DNA of 64,000 bases from Frigoribacterium sp. JB110 (GCF_900163665.1 NZ_FUIA01000019.1:62001-126000); one strand, 5' to 3'. Positions 56,454-64,000 are shown, counted from the first letter of the stretch. Numbers and translations are program-made. The notes: generated by a model from the sequence alone, not told the origin.

Positions 56454-56995
56454 TCCGCGTCACCGCCTGTCAGAATGCGCACGGCGACGGGCAGCGTGCT
56501 CGCGGCGTGCTCGCCGAGTTGCGCATCATCGAGGCTTGCGAACGGATGAGGCACGGCGTGGAACTCGAAACCGGGGAAGCCCTGCACAGCGGCCATGGCG
56601 CGTCCAGATGCGTGGAACGCGTCCGACACGATGCTCACTGTCGGGACGCCTGCACGCTCGAGAAGAATTCCGTCGACGACTGTCGCCGCGCTGCACGAGC
56701 CGCAGTCTCCGACACCGGTGATCACCACGTCGACTTCGTCGACGATCCGCGCCAGCAGGTCGTCGCCAGCGGGAGTGCCGAAGTAGTCCTTGGTGTAGAG
56801 CTTCGTACCTGCGACGCCCTCGGCATCACGGAGCAGCGCGCCGACCTTCGCCAGGAACATCGTCGTGTTGGGCTTGGTGTTGTCGAGAAGGCCCACGGTG
56901 AGCCCTCTCACTGTCGTCGGCCGCGGCGCGAGTGTCGCGTCGTCGGCTTGTTCGTCCATGCCGGTGGGGTCCAGCAGCAGTTCCGCCGTCGTCAT
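56450..56995 (-). CDS. UGSC-family protein (Cys form of the selenocysteine UGSC motif)
   Basis: The 181-residue protein contains GVGDCGSC with Cys98-Gly-Ser-Cys101, which matches the UGSC motif of a protein family where the first position can be selenocysteine; here it is an ordinary TGC Cys codon. The fold looks like an alpha/beta domain (GLTVGLLDNTKPNTTMFL; GVPTVSIVSDAFHASGRAM). Its biochemical function is not established. ATG 56995 is chosen because GGGAGG lies eight bases upstream; GTG 57004 is the alternative. It opens the minus operon and faces the amidohydrolase gene. Confidence 0.8.
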   Translation of the reverse strand: MTTAELLLDPTGMDEQADDATLAPRPTTVRGLTVGLLDNTKPNTTMFLAKVGALLRDAEGVAGTKLYTKDYFGTPAGDDLLARIVDEVDVVITGVGDCGSCSAATVVDGILLERAGVPTVSIVSDAFHASGRAMAAVQGFPGFEFHAVPHPFASLDDAQLGEHAASTLPVAVRILTGGDAE

Positions 56996-57060
56996 CGTCG
57001 GCACCTCCCGATCGTCTCGTCGTCACAGACAATCCGATCCGGCGCCGCACGGCTGGCCGG

Positions 57061-57076
57061 TTTCCACGCCACGAAA
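57061..57076. promoter_or_regulatory. Shared 16-bp motif with TTTC/GAAA ends (site 2)
   Basis: TTTCCACGCCACGAAA lies between the UGSC operon and the amidohydrolase gene, 66 and 42 bases from their starts. It matches the site at 47519 in 14 of 16 bases. Confidence 0.45.
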
Positions 57077-57117
57077 ACTCCCGCCGGCACGGCTCATGCG
57101 CGCGCGAGGGTGAAGGC

Positions 57118-57981
57118 ATGACACTCAGCCCCGAGATCGTGGCCATCGACGTGCACACCCATGTGCAGCGCTCTGTGCGGGCGGACACGGCGCTCGACTC
57201 AGAGAAGAGCGAGGCGATGGCGACCTATTTCCGCACCGATGTGCGCCGCCCGACGATCGTCGACCTCGCGGAGCTGTATCGCGCGAAGAAGATGATGTGC
57301 GTGGCCTTCTCCGTGGACGACAGCTGGCTGACCGGGGAGGAGAACCCCGTGAGCAACGAGGAGGTCATCGATCTCGCCGCGGAGCACGCCGACGCGGTCA
57401 TCCCGTTCGTCACCGTCGATCCGCATGCGGGCGCACGCGGTGCGCGGCAGCTCCGGCGGCTTGCGGAGCGGGGAGCGCGTGGTGTGAAGTTCCACCCCAG
57501 CGCGCAGGCCTTCTTCCCCAATGACCGAGACATCTATCCGCTGTACGAGGCGATAGCGGAGACGGGGCTGGTCGCACTGTTCCACAGCGGCCACACCGGT
57601 GCAGGCGCAGGGCGGCGCGGAGGAGGCGGCATCAGACTGAAGTACGCCCAGCCGATCCTCGTCGACGACGTCGCCGTCGATTTCCCCGATATGCCGATCA
57701 TCCTGGCCCATCCGTCGTTCCCCTGGCAGGACGAGGCGCTGTCCATGGCGCTGCACAAGCCGAACGTGCACATCGACCTGTCCGGCTGGTCGCCGAAGTA
57801 CTTCCCGCCGAACCTGGTGCAGTATGCACGCACACTGCTCAAGCACAAGATGCTGTTCGGCACCGACTATCCGGTCATCACTCCCGAGCGCTGGTTGCGC
57901 GACTTCGAGGCGCTCGGATACGACGACGACGTCACCCGTCTCATCCTGCGCGACAACGCCGCCGCCCTGCTCGGCTTGTGA
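57118..57981 (+). CDS. Amidohydrolase-family metal-dependent hydrolase or decarboxylase (PF04909, ACMSD-like)
   Basis: The 287-residue TIM-barrel protein shows the metal-site pattern of the Amidohydro_2 family: IDVHTHV (His-x-His) near residue 10, GVKFHPSAQAF, ILAHPSFPWQ and FGTDYPVITPERW with the Asp. Relatives hydrolyse lactones or C-C/C-N bonds, or decarboxylate aromatic acids, so the reaction is open. GAGGGTGAAGG precedes the ATG. It is divergent from the UGSC operon and probably works with it. Confidence 0.88.
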   Translation: MTLSPEIVAIDVHTHVQRSVRADTALDSEKSEAMATYFRTDVRRPTIVDLAELYRAKKMMCVAFSVDDSWLTGEENPVSNEEVIDLAAEHADAVIPFVTVDPHAGARGARQLRRLAERGARGVKFHPSAQAFFPNDRDIYPLYEAIAETGLVALFHSGHTGAGAGRRGGGGIRLKYAQPILVDDVAVDFPDMPIILAHPSFPWQDEALSMALHKPNVHIDLSGWSPKYFPPNLVQYARTLLKHKMLFGTDYPVITPERWLRDFEALGYDDDVTRLILRDNAAALLGL

Positions 57982-58034
57982 CCGGCGTGCCGAGCGCTGC
58001 TCGGGCGAGCGGGTGGGGCTCAGTCTCGGCGCGG

Positions 58035-58040
58035 TAGGGT
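58035..58040 (+). promoter_or_regulatory. Candidate -10 box of the ABC-F gene
   Basis: TAGGGT lies 51 bases before the GTG start. The leader is GC rich and has no clear regulatory ORF. Confidence 0.3.
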
Positions 58041-58091
58041 GGGAGGCTGGCGCAATCGCGCCGTGATCACCCCAGACGAACGGACGTTGCT

Positions 58092-59690
58092 GTGCTTGCC
58101 GTGCACGATCTCGAGATTCGCGTAGGTGCGCGCATGCTCATGTCCGACGTGAGCTTCCGCGTCGGCCCCGGCGACAAGATCGGCCTCGTCGGGCGCAACG
58201 GCGCGGGGAAGACCACGCTCACCAAGGTGCTCGCCGGTGACAAGCCGCCGAGCAACGGCGGCGTCGACCTGCGCGGCGAGCTCGGCTACCTACCGCAGGA
58301 CCCTCGCTCAGGCGACCCGGAGGAGCTGGCTCGCACCCGCGTGCTCAACGCCCGAGGGCTGGGCGACCTCTCCGCCAAGATCGCGGAGGCATCCGCGCAG
58401 ATGGCCAGCGACGATGCGACGGCATCGGAGAAGGCGATCCGCCGCTACGGCAACCTGATGGAGCGCTTCGAAGCGCTCGGCGGCTACACCGCAGAGAGCG
58501 AGGCCGCCGTCATCGCGAACAACCTCTCTCTGCCCGATCGCATCCTCGACCAGCCGCTCAAGACGCTCTCCGGCGGTCAGCGGCGGCGCATCGAGCTGGC
58601 GCGCATCCTGTTCAGCGATGCCGACACCATGATCCTCGATGAACCGACCAACCACCTCGATGCTGACAGCGTGGTGTGGCTGCGCGAGTTCCTGAGGTCG
58701 TACCGCGGTGGGCTGATCGTGATCAGCCACGACGTGGAGCTGGTCGGCGAGACGGTGAACCGCGTGTTCTACCTTGACGGCAATCGCCAGGCCATCGACA
58801 TCTACAACATGGGCTGGAAGCACTATCAGCGTCAGCGCGTCGCCGATGAAGAACGCCGCAAGAAGGAACGCGCCAATGCGGAGAAGAAGGCGTCGTCGCT
58901 GCAGCAGCAGGCGGCGCGATTCGGCGCCAAGGCTTCCAAGGCCGCCGCGGCGCACCAGATGCAGGCGCGCGCTGAGAAGCTGCTGTCAGGGCTGGATGAG
59001 GTGCGGCAGCAGGACCGCGTCGCGAGCATCCGGTTCCCGAAGCCCGCTGCCTGCGGCAAGACGCCGCTGATGGCCTCGAGCCTGTCGAAGTCGTACGGTG
59101 CGCTGGAGATCTTCGCGGGCGTCGACCTCGCCATCGACCGCGGGTCGAAGGTCGTCGTGCTCGGCCTGAACGGTGCGGGCAAGACCACGCTGCTGCGTAT
59201 CCTCGCCGGCGTCGACGCCAGCGACACCGGGCAGATCGAGCCGGGCCACGGCCTCAAGATCGGGTACTACGCGCAGGAGCACGAGAACCTCGACGTCGAC
59301 CGCTCCGTGCTGCAGAACATGATGTCGTCCGCGCCGGACATCAACGAGACCGAGGCGCGAAAGGTGCTCGGATCGTTCCTGTTCACCGGCGACGACGTGC
59401 TCAAGCCCGCGGGCGTGCTCTCGGGCGGGGAGAAGACCCGCCTGTCACTGGCGACGCTCGTGGTGTCGTCGGCGAACGTGCTGCTCCTCGACGAGCCGAC
59501 CAACAACCTCGATCCGGCTTCGCGCGAGGAGATCCTCGGCGCGCTCAACCACTACGAGGGCGCCGTGGTCCTGGTCTCGCACGACGAGGGAGCCGTTGGG
59601 GCGCTCAACCCTGAGCGGGTGCTGCTGCTTCCGGACGGCGTCGAGGACATCTGGAACAAGGACTACGCGGACCTGATCTCGCTGGCCTGA
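58092..59690 (+). CDS. ABC-F family ribosome-associated ATPase
   Basis: The 532-residue soluble protein has two ABC domains and no membrane segment. Walker A motifs are GRNGAGKTT near residue 35 and GLNGAGKTT near 358; signatures are LSGGQRRRIELA and LSGGEKTRLSLA; Walker B motifs are MILDEPTNHLD and LLLDEPTNNLD. The linker between them is long, basic and Gln/Ala rich (QQQAARFGAKASKAAAAHQ). ABC-F proteins act on the ribosome in translation rescue or antibiotic protection; which of these applies here is unknown. Start GTG. Confidence 0.93.
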   Translation: MLAVHDLEIRVGARMLMSDVSFRVGPGDKIGLVGRNGAGKTTLTKVLAGDKPPSNGGVDLRGELGYLPQDPRSGDPEELARTRVLNARGLGDLSAKIAEASAQMASDDATASEKAIRRYGNLMERFEALGGYTAESEAAVIANNLSLPDRILDQPLKTLSGGQRRRIELARILFSDADTMILDEPTNHLDADSVVWLREFLRSYRGGLIVISHDVELVGETVNRVFYLDGNRQAIDIYNMGWKHYQRQRVADEERRKKERANAEKKASSLQQQAARFGAKASKAAAAHQMQARAEKLLSGLDEVRQQDRVASIRFPKPAACGKTPLMASSLSKSYGALEIFAGVDLAIDRGSKVVVLGLNGAGKTTLLRILAGVDASDTGQIEPGHGLKIGYYAQEHENLDVDRSVLQNMMSSAPDINETEARKVLGSFLFTGDDVLKPAGVLSGGEKTRLSLATLVVSSANVLLLDEPTNNLDPASREEILGALNHYEGAVVLVSHDEGAVGALNPERVLLLPDGVEDIWNKDYADLISLA

Positions 59691-59725
59691 CGCCCGTTCG
59701 TCTCATCAGGGGACCTGACGAGTCG

Positions 59726-60601
59726 TCACTGGGCGTCGAGCAGGGCGTCCTCTTCCTCGGCGTCGCGGTCACGGCGGCGAGGGCGCCTTGGAAGACGACG
59801 GCGGGCACTGCGCTCGGGGCGTCCCAGAGCGTCGATATCGTCGATATCATCCGGATCGTCGTCGTCATCCTCCGCGGACGCGCGGATCTCGGTGCGGATC
59901 ATGTAGCCGATGAAGATGAAGCCCATCACCGCGAACAGGATCCACTGCACGGCGTACGACAGGAACGGACCGGGATCCTCGGTCGGATCCTCCAGCGCGT
60001 GCGGGGTGTCGGCGGCAGCCGGATCCTCCGAGACCAACGATCCGTATACGGCAGCCAGCGTGTCGTCACCCGCGATCTCCGCGACCGACGGCACGTGCAG
60101 CGTCGGCAGCTGGCCGTCTGGGGCCGAGCGGCCGGACGTCGGCAGCGGCTCGGTCGGTCGCAGCCTGGCGATCACGGTGACCTCGCCGCTGGGAACGGTC
60201 GGCAGGATGTCCGGAGCCTCTGCGCTCTCACCCGGCGGGATCCAGCCGCGGTCGATCACGAACACGCGACTGTCGTCGGTCCGGATGGGGACGAGCACTT
60301 CGTACGCGCTCGTGCCGCCGTGGGGGCGGTTGCGCACGAACGTCTGTGCGGGCGCGATGTACTCGCCGGTGACCTCGACGGGACGCCACTCGTCGTCGGG
60401 ATCGAAGCGCCCGTCATCGCCGATGAGGTCGGCGAGGGGCACAGGATCGGCGTCGTAGTTGTTCTCGATCAGGGCGAGATCGCCTGCGCGTTCGGCGTTG
60501 CGGGAGAACTGCCAGTGCGAGAGGAACCCGCACGCCACAGCGAACAGACAGGCGACGAGGGCGTACACGGTCCAGCGGACGGCGCGAGGACTGTTCTTCA
60601 C
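59726..60601 (-). CDS. SURF1-family cytochrome oxidase assembly protein
   Basis: SURF1 proteins assist heme insertion into cytochrome c oxidase. The 291-residue protein has two membrane helices (about residues 10-28 and 216-238) with a large outer loop carrying the family motifs WRPVEVTGEY and FVIDRGWIPPG. A C-terminal cytosolic tail of about 55 residues is highly charged, first acidic (DDDDDPDDIDDID) then Arg-rich (RRRLPRRPRRR), longer than usual. The GTG start overlaps the preceding gene. It fits the heme O/heme A genes 40 kb away in pathway, not in position. Confidence 0.92.
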   Translation of the reverse strand: MKNSPRAVRWTVYALVACLFAVACGFLSHWQFSRNAERAGDLALIENNYDADPVPLADLIGDDGRFDPDDEWRPVEVTGEYIAPAQTFVRNRPHGGTSAYEVLVPIRTDDSRVFVIDRGWIPPGESAEAPDILPTVPSGEVTVIARLRPTEPLPTSGRSAPDGQLPTLHVPSVAEIAGDDTLAAVYGSLVSEDPAAADTPHALEDPTEDPGPFLSYAVQWILFAVMGFIFIGYMIRTEIRASAEDDDDDPDDIDDIDALGRPERSARRRLPRRPRRRDRDAEEEDALLDAQ

Positions 60602-60825
60602 GAGGCCCCCTGTGCGCCGTCTGTCACGCCCTCGACGACTTCGAGCGGAAAGCTGCGCGAGGCGAGGAACTCCCGCAGGTAGGTGACGTGCTCATCGCAC
60701 GCCAGCCACACCTTCCGTCGGTCGGCGGAGTGGATCTTCGGGTTGCGCCACACCACGCTCCACGTCGCTGGCGCCCTGCACCCGGCGCGCGCGCAGGTCG
60801 GCGCGACGGGATCCATGCCGATCAT
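60598..60825 (-). CDS. Small conserved Cys/His-rich protein of unknown function
   Basis: The 75-residue protein has CARAGC and later WLACDEH, a pattern that could bind zinc. It sits between the DUF3099 gene and the SURF1 gene with four-base overlaps on both sides, which supports it as a real, coupled gene. No named family is recognised. Confidence 0.75.
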   Translation of the reverse strand: MIGMDPVAPTCARAGCRAPATWSVVWRNPKIHSADRRKVWLACDEHVTYLREFLASRSFPLEVVEGVTDGAQGAS

Positions 60826-61208
60826 GTCGTGGCCCCGCCGTTCCCGTTCGAATGCTCCTCGTCCGGCTCGGCGCCGCTCTCATCGATGCGCAGCACCCGG
60901 GGCTCGGCGTCGGGCGGAGCGGGCTCAGACGGTGCGGTGAGCGAGTCCGATTCCGGCGGGAGGGCGTGATCGACGCGTGTGGAGGAGCGCGCATTGGCGC
61001 TGACGACGGCGATGTACGGCAGGAAGATCGCGCCGATGGCGAAGACGAACGTGTACCAGCCGTAGGGCTGGATGACGACCGCAAGGATCAGACACGCGAT
61101 GCGGACGCCCATGGTGATCAGGTACCGGCGCTCGCGCGAGCGCGAGTCGTCCCGCGGCGAGACGTCGAGTGACGTCGCGGACTGGGCGGAGCGGCTGCGT
61201 TTGTTCAC
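60822..61208 (-). CDS. DUF3099 membrane protein
   Basis: The 128-residue protein has a Ser/Arg-rich N-terminus, two membrane helices (YLITMGVRIACLILAVVIQ and WYTFVFAIGAIFLPYIAVV) followed by the DUF3099 hallmark ANARS, and a Pro/Glu-rich cytosolic tail. The family is confined to Actinobacteria and of unknown function. GTG 61208 is chosen; ATG 61232 is an alternative. It begins the minus operon DUF3099-75aa-SURF1 and is divergent from the FabG-like gene. Confidence 0.85.
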   Translation of the reverse strand: MNKRSRSAQSATSLDVSPRDDSRSRERRYLITMGVRIACLILAVVIQPYGWYTFVFAIGAIFLPYIAVVSANARSSTRVDHALPPESDSLTAPSEPAPPDAEPRVLRIDESGAEPDEEHSNGNGGATT

Positions 61209-61269
61209 GGTCCTCTCAGGGTATGCCCCCATCCGGTGAGCCGGCCCAGAGAACGTGTCGCCCGCCGGA

Positions 61270-61275
61270 TAGGAT
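61270..61275 (+). promoter_or_regulatory. Candidate -10 box of the FabG-like gene
   Basis: TAGGAT lies 36 bases before the GTG start, with GGAGC as a likely ribosome site in between. Confidence 0.4.
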
Positions 61276-61311
61276 GATGACTCCGTTTCCCGTCGATCAT
61301 GGAGCAGCACC

Positions 61312-62034
61312 GTGAGCTCAGCTGACACTTCCGACCGCGTCGTCCTCGTCACCGGGGGCAATCGCGGCATCGGCCGCGCGATCGCCGAACGCTTCGTCCG
61401 CGACGGCTACCGGGTCGCCGTGACCGTGCGCAGCGGAGGGGGCCCAGACGGCACACTCGCCGTGACCGCCGACGTCAACGACGGCGCGTCCCTCGACGCG
61501 GCGGTCAAGGAGATCGAAGCGCAGCTCGGGCCGGTCACCACGGTGGTCGCCAACGCCGGCATCACCCGCGACACGCTGCTCATGCGCATGAGCGATGACG
61601 ACTTCGACGCGGTCGTCGGCACGAATCTCGGCGGCGCCTTCCGTACCGTCAAAAGGGCGATCAAGAGCATGATCAAGGCGCGTCGCGGGCGGATCATTCT
61701 GATCTCGTCGGTCTCGGGTCTCCTCGGCGTCGCCGGCCAGGCGAACTACTCATCGTCGAAGGCGGGCCTGGTCGGCTTCGCCCGCTCCGTCACACGCGAG
61801 CTCGGCGGCCGCGGCATCACGGCGAACGTCGTCGCGCCCGGCTTCATCGACAGCGACATGACGGCAGAACTCGACGAGAAGACGCAGGCGGATTACAGGA
61901 AGCAGATCCCCGCTGCGCGGTTCGGCACAACGGAGGAGATCGCCGGCGTGGTGTCGTGGCTGGCCTCGGACGACGCCGCCTACATCTCGGGGGCGGTTAT
62001 CCCCGTAGACGGAGGCCTCGGCATGGGCCACTGA
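61312..62034 (+). CDS. fabG: 3-oxoacyl-ACP reductase-like short-chain dehydrogenase (FabG/MabA type)
   Basis: The 240-residue NADPH-dependent enzyme reduces 3-oxoacyl thioesters in fatty acid synthesis. It has TGGNRGIG near residue 14, the NAG motif VANAGITRD, the catalytic Ser in ISSVSG and the YSSSK pair (Tyr, Lys), and ends with PVDGGLGMGH, typical of FabG. Synteny with fabI, which often follows in this group, is not seen; a 266-base repeat-rich gap follows. Confidence 0.88.
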   Translation: MSSADTSDRVVLVTGGNRGIGRAIAERFVRDGYRVAVTVRSGGGPDGTLAVTADVNDGASLDAAVKEIEAQLGPVTTVVANAGITRDTLLMRMSDDDFDAVVGTNLGGAFRTVKRAIKSMIKARRGRIILISSVSGLLGVAGQANYSSSKAGLVGFARSVTRELGGRGITANVVAPGFIDSDMTAELDEKTQADYRKQIPAARFGTTEEIAGVVSWLASDDAAYISGAVIPVDGGLGMGH

Positions 62035-62075
62035 CGAGGGCCCGGCGGCGCGCCTGGCGGCGTTGTCGGCGGTCA

Positions 62076-62183
62076 GGGCACTGTCGGTGCCCTTCCCTTC
62101 TCCGCCTTGCCATGCACACCCCCGGACCCACGTTGCCTTGGGCACTCTCGGTGCCCCTCCTTCCTCCGCCTTGCCATGAGCAC
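62076..62183. repeat. Two imperfect direct repeats, each with a GGGCAC/GTGCCC hairpin
   Basis: Units at 62076-62117 and 62140-62183 share GGGCACTNTCGGTGCCC followed by a pyrimidine stretch and CTCCGCCTTGCCATG, at a period of 64 bases. On the minus strand each begins with ATGGCAAGGCGGAG, so each has a short start-like reading frame that I do not regard as a gene. The pattern resembles an intergenic repeat element. Confidence 0.7.
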
Positions 62184-62212
62184 CTCCACGGCCCCCTCGT
62201 ACTCGAGATGCC

Positions 62213-62236
62213 GCCGACAGCCAGTTTGCTGTCGGC
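62213..62236. repeat. 9-bp inverted repeat in the fabG-HIT gap
   Basis: GCCGACAGC and GCTGTCGGC flank a six-base CAGTTT loop. It may be a terminator for the FabG-like gene or part of the same repeat cluster. Confidence 0.55.
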
Positions 62237-62261
62237 GCGCTGACATGAGCGCACCAGGAGT

Positions 62262-62283
62262 CCCCACTCGCGTGGGGGGCTTT
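62262..62283 (+). terminator. Short hairpin with U-rich tail before the HIT gene
   Basis: CCCCAC-TCGC-GTGGGG (62262-62277) is followed by GGCTTT. It ends six bases before the HIT promoter -10 box. Confidence 0.5.
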
Positions 62284-62288
62284 GCCAG

Positions 62289-62294
62289 TAGGAT
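62289..62294 (+). promoter_or_regulatory. Probable leaderless -10 box of the HIT gene
   Basis: TAGGAT ends six bases before the ATG at 62301; the spacing leaves no room for a ribosome site in a leader. Confidence 0.5.
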
Positions 62295-62300
62295 CGGAGT

Positions 62301-62648
62301 ATGACCGAAGCGAGCATCTTCACGCGCATCTACAACGGGGAGATTCCCGGCGAGATCGTCGCCGAGACGGATCGGGTGTTCGCGCTTCGCGACATCAGCC
62401 CTCAGGCGCCGGTGCACCTGCTGGTCGTCCCGAAGACCGAGCAGTACCGCGACGTCACGGAACTCGCTGCGGGTGACCCCGCGCTGCTCGCCGAGATGGT
62501 CGCGTTCGCCAAGAGCCTCGCCTCCGAGCACGCGAACGGCGAGTACCGTCTGATCTTCAACAACGGAGCATCGGCATCGCAGTCGGTCTTCCACGTGCAC
62601 GCGCACGTGCTCGCGAACTTCGAGGAGAACACACTCGTTGGATTCTGA
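62301..62648 (+). CDS. HIT-domain nucleotide hydrolase (HINT type)
   Basis: The 115-residue protein has the HIT active-site motif HVHAHV near the C-terminus, preceded by LIFNNGASASQSVFH and the DISPQAPVHLLVVPK strand. HINT enzymes hydrolyse nucleoside phosphoramidates. It overlaps the phoH start by 11 bases; the HIT-phoH-ybeY order is common in Actinobacteria. Confidence 0.93.
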   Translation: MTEASIFTRIYNGEIPGEIVAETDRVFALRDISPQAPVHLLVVPKTEQYRDVTELAAGDPALLAEMVAFAKSLASEHANGEYRLIFNNGASASQSVFHVHAHVLANFEENTLVGF

Positions 62649-63720
62649 ATCCTCCCACCAGATCACTGACCGCATCCTGGCCGACGGCGTCGCCATGGTC
62701 CAGCTCCTCGGACCGCAGGACCGGCTGCTCCGGATGGTCGAATCCGCCCATCCGGATGTCGACGTGCTCGTGCGGGGCAACGAGATCACGCTCACGGGCG
62801 CTGAAGCGGATGTGAGCGCCGCGCGACGGCTCGTGGATGAACTCATCGCCCTCACGGCGAAAGGACACGACGTGGTCGAATCCGACGTGAACCGGTCGGC
62901 GCGCATGCTCGCGGACGAATCGGGCCCGCGTCCGAGCGAAGTGCTCGGTGAGGCGATCCTGTCCTCGCGCGGCAGAACCATCCGGCCCAAGACCCCCGGC
63001 CAGAAGGAGTACGTCGACGCGATCGACGAGAACACCATCGTGTTCGGCATCGGCCCCGCGGGAACGGGCAAGACGTACCTCGCGATGGCGAAGGCGATCC
63101 AAGCGCTCCAGCGGCGCGAGGTCGAGCGGATCATCCTGACGCGGCCGGCCGTGGAAGCGGGGGAGCGGCTCGGGTTCCTGCCTGGCAGCCTCACCGACAA
63201 GATCGACCCGTACCTGCGCCCCCTGTACGACGCCGTCAACGAGATGATGGATCCCGAGATCGTGCCCAAGCTCATCGCGAGCGGCACCATCGAGGTCGCC
63301 CCGCTCGCCTACATGCGCGGGCGTACGCTGAACAACTCGTTCATCGTCCTCGACGAGGCCCAGAACACCACGCCTGAGCAGATGAAGATGTTCCTCACGC
63401 GGCTGGGCTTCGGCACCCAGATGGTCGTCACAGGCGACATCACGCAGATCGACATCCCCGGCGGAACGAGCGGTCTGCGCACGGTGACGGGCATCCTCGA
63501 CGGCGTGGATGACATCCACTTCGCCCGTCTGACCAGCGACGACGTCGTTCGGCACTCGCTGGTCGGCCGGATCGTCGACGCCTACACGGAGTACGACGAG
63601 CAGCGTACCGCGCAGCGCTACGAGCGCGCGGAGGCGCACGAGTTCGCGAACCGTGCCGAGAGGCGCTCGTCTGCGCGCCGCCCCGGCCCACGCGACCACA
63701 AGGGGAGGCCCAGGGCATGA
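62638..63720 (+). CDS. phoH: PhoH-like ATPase
   Basis: The 360-residue protein has an N-terminal KH-like segment, then the PhoH ATPase: Walker [12 protein letters not shown] near residue 140, [30 protein letters not shown] as Walker B, and [12 protein letters not shown]. The C-terminus is Arg-rich. PhoH proteins are linked to RNA metabolism with YbeY, the next gene. The TTG start has GAGGAG upstream. Confidence 0.94.
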   Translation: MDSESSHQITDRILADGVAMVQLLGPQDRLLRMVESAHPDVDVLVRGNEITLTGAEADVSAARRLVDELIALTAKGHDVVESDVNRSARMLADESGPRPSEVLGEAILSSRGRTIRPKTPGQKEYVDAIDENTIVFGIGPAGTGKTYLAMAKAIQALQRREVERIILTRPAVEAGERLGFLPGSLTDKIDPYLRPLYDAVNEMMDPEIVPKLIASGTIEVAPLAYMRGRTLNNSFIVLDEAQNTTPEQMKMFLTRLGFGTQMVVTGDITQIDIPGGTSGLRTVTGILDGVDDIHFARLTSDDVVRHSLVGRIVDAYTEYDEQRTAQRYERAEAHEFANRAERRSSARRPGPRDHKGRPRA

Positions 63721-64000
63721 TCGAGATCAACAACGAGTCGACGATCGAGATCGACGAGTCGGTGCTGCTCAGGCTCGTCGAGCGGAACCTCGCAGAGCTC
63801 CGAGTGAGCCCCGACGCCGAGCTCGCGATCGTGCTGATCGACGAGGGCGCCATGGAGCAGCTGCACCTGCAGTGGATGGACGAACCAGGGCCGACAGACG
63901 TGCTCAGCTTCCCGATGGACGAGCTGCGGCCTGGCACAGAGGACGTTCCGACACCACCGGGCCTGCTCGGCGACATCGTGCTCTGTCCGCAGGTCGCCGA
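63717..64000 (+). CDS. ybeY: Endoribonuclease YbeY, N-terminal part (3' cut by window edge)
   Basis: YbeY is a metal-dependent RNase for 16S rRNA maturation and ribosome quality control. The visible 94 residues include [28 protein letters not shown], a family hallmark, and [12 protein letters not shown]. The metal-binding H-x3-H-x5-H motif would lie beyond the edge. The ATG overlaps the phoH stop as ATGA. Confidence 0.93.
   Translation, partial: MIEINNESTIEIDESVLLRLVERNLAELRVSPDAELAIVLIDEGAMEQLHLQWMDEPGPTDVLSFPMDELRPGTEDVPTPPGLLGDIVLCPQVA

Noticed and set aside
54615..56549. A 644-codon plus-strand open frame opposite IclR3 and the UGSC partner
   Set aside because: It is complementary to the minus-strand operon, whose frames have family motifs, ribosome sites and stop-start overlaps; this frame has none.
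59700..59726. Terminator between the ABC-F gene and SURF1
   Set aside because: CTCATCAGG and CCTGACGAG could pair but with a mismatch and short stem; too weak to call.
62157..62250. Short minus-strand frames starting ATGGCAAGGCGG in the repeats
   Set aside because: They lie in repeated hairpin DNA without a ribosome site, and the duplicated start reflects the repeat and not a gene family.

Overview
The window is a chromosomal segment of a high-GC Gram-positive bacterium. Gene order (uvrA-uvrC-rapZ-whiA, gap-pgk-tpiA-secG-rbpA, tkt-tal-zwf-opcA-pgl, a sufBDC cluster with a Rieske protein), actinobacterial markers (WhiA, RbpA, OpcA, DUF3099), frequent GTG starts and ATGA/GTGA stop-start overlaps point to Actinobacteria. 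Protein flavour suggests Microbacteriaceae, most likely Microbacterium or a close relative (inference, not tested). I see no rRNA, tRNA, CRISPR array, prophage or transposase.

Layout. 1-9.5 kb (+): 3' end of uvrA, uvrC, rapZ, whiA, sodA, then glycolysis (gap, pgk, tpiA), secG and rbpA. 9.6-16.2 kb (-): pentose phosphate operon tkt-tal-(hairpin)-zwf-opcA-pgl. 16.4-20.5 kb: ctaB (heme O synthase), an MFS exporter, a YbhB/PEBP protein and ctaA (heme A synthase). 20.8-24.8 kb (+): sufB-sufD-Rieske-sufC-sufT, lacking sufS and sufU. 24.8-25.5 kb: a small membrane protein gene and a decayed copy of the 3' end of sufT. 25.5-28.8 kb (+): four translationally coupled genes for uncharacterised membrane-anchored proteins.

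28.8-37.8 kb is a biotin-regulated locus. A TetR repressor (probable BioQ) and the biotin ECF transporter bioY-bioM-bioN share operator-like palindromes TGAAC-N3-GTTCA (one before bioQ, two before bioY). An IclR gene plus a five-gene peptide/nickel-type ABC transporter sits between them and looks inserted.

37.9-58.0 kb is an accessory catabolic island of divergently arranged operons: an aldehyde dehydrogenase; a taurine/nitrate-type ABC transporter; an NDMA-type zinc alcohol dehydrogenase; a MaoC hydratase, CoA ligase and acyl-CoA dehydrogenase; a second ABC transporter with an IclR regulator; an IlvD/Edd dehydratase with an FAD oxidoreductase; a UGSC-family protein with a conserved partner and a third IclR; and a metal-dependent amidohydrolase. 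Two inverted-repeat motifs recur in the control regions of these units, suggesting one or two IclR-governed regulons for an unidentified carboxylic-acid-like substrate. This is the best candidate for an undescribed system.

58.1-64 kb returns to housekeeping: an ABC-F ATPase, SURF1 with two small partners, a FabG-like reductase, a HIT hydrolase, phoH and the start of ybeY. Several genes have a TAnnnT -10 box (TAGGCT, TAGGAT, TATCGT) 3-8 bases before the start codon, indicating leaderless transcripts.
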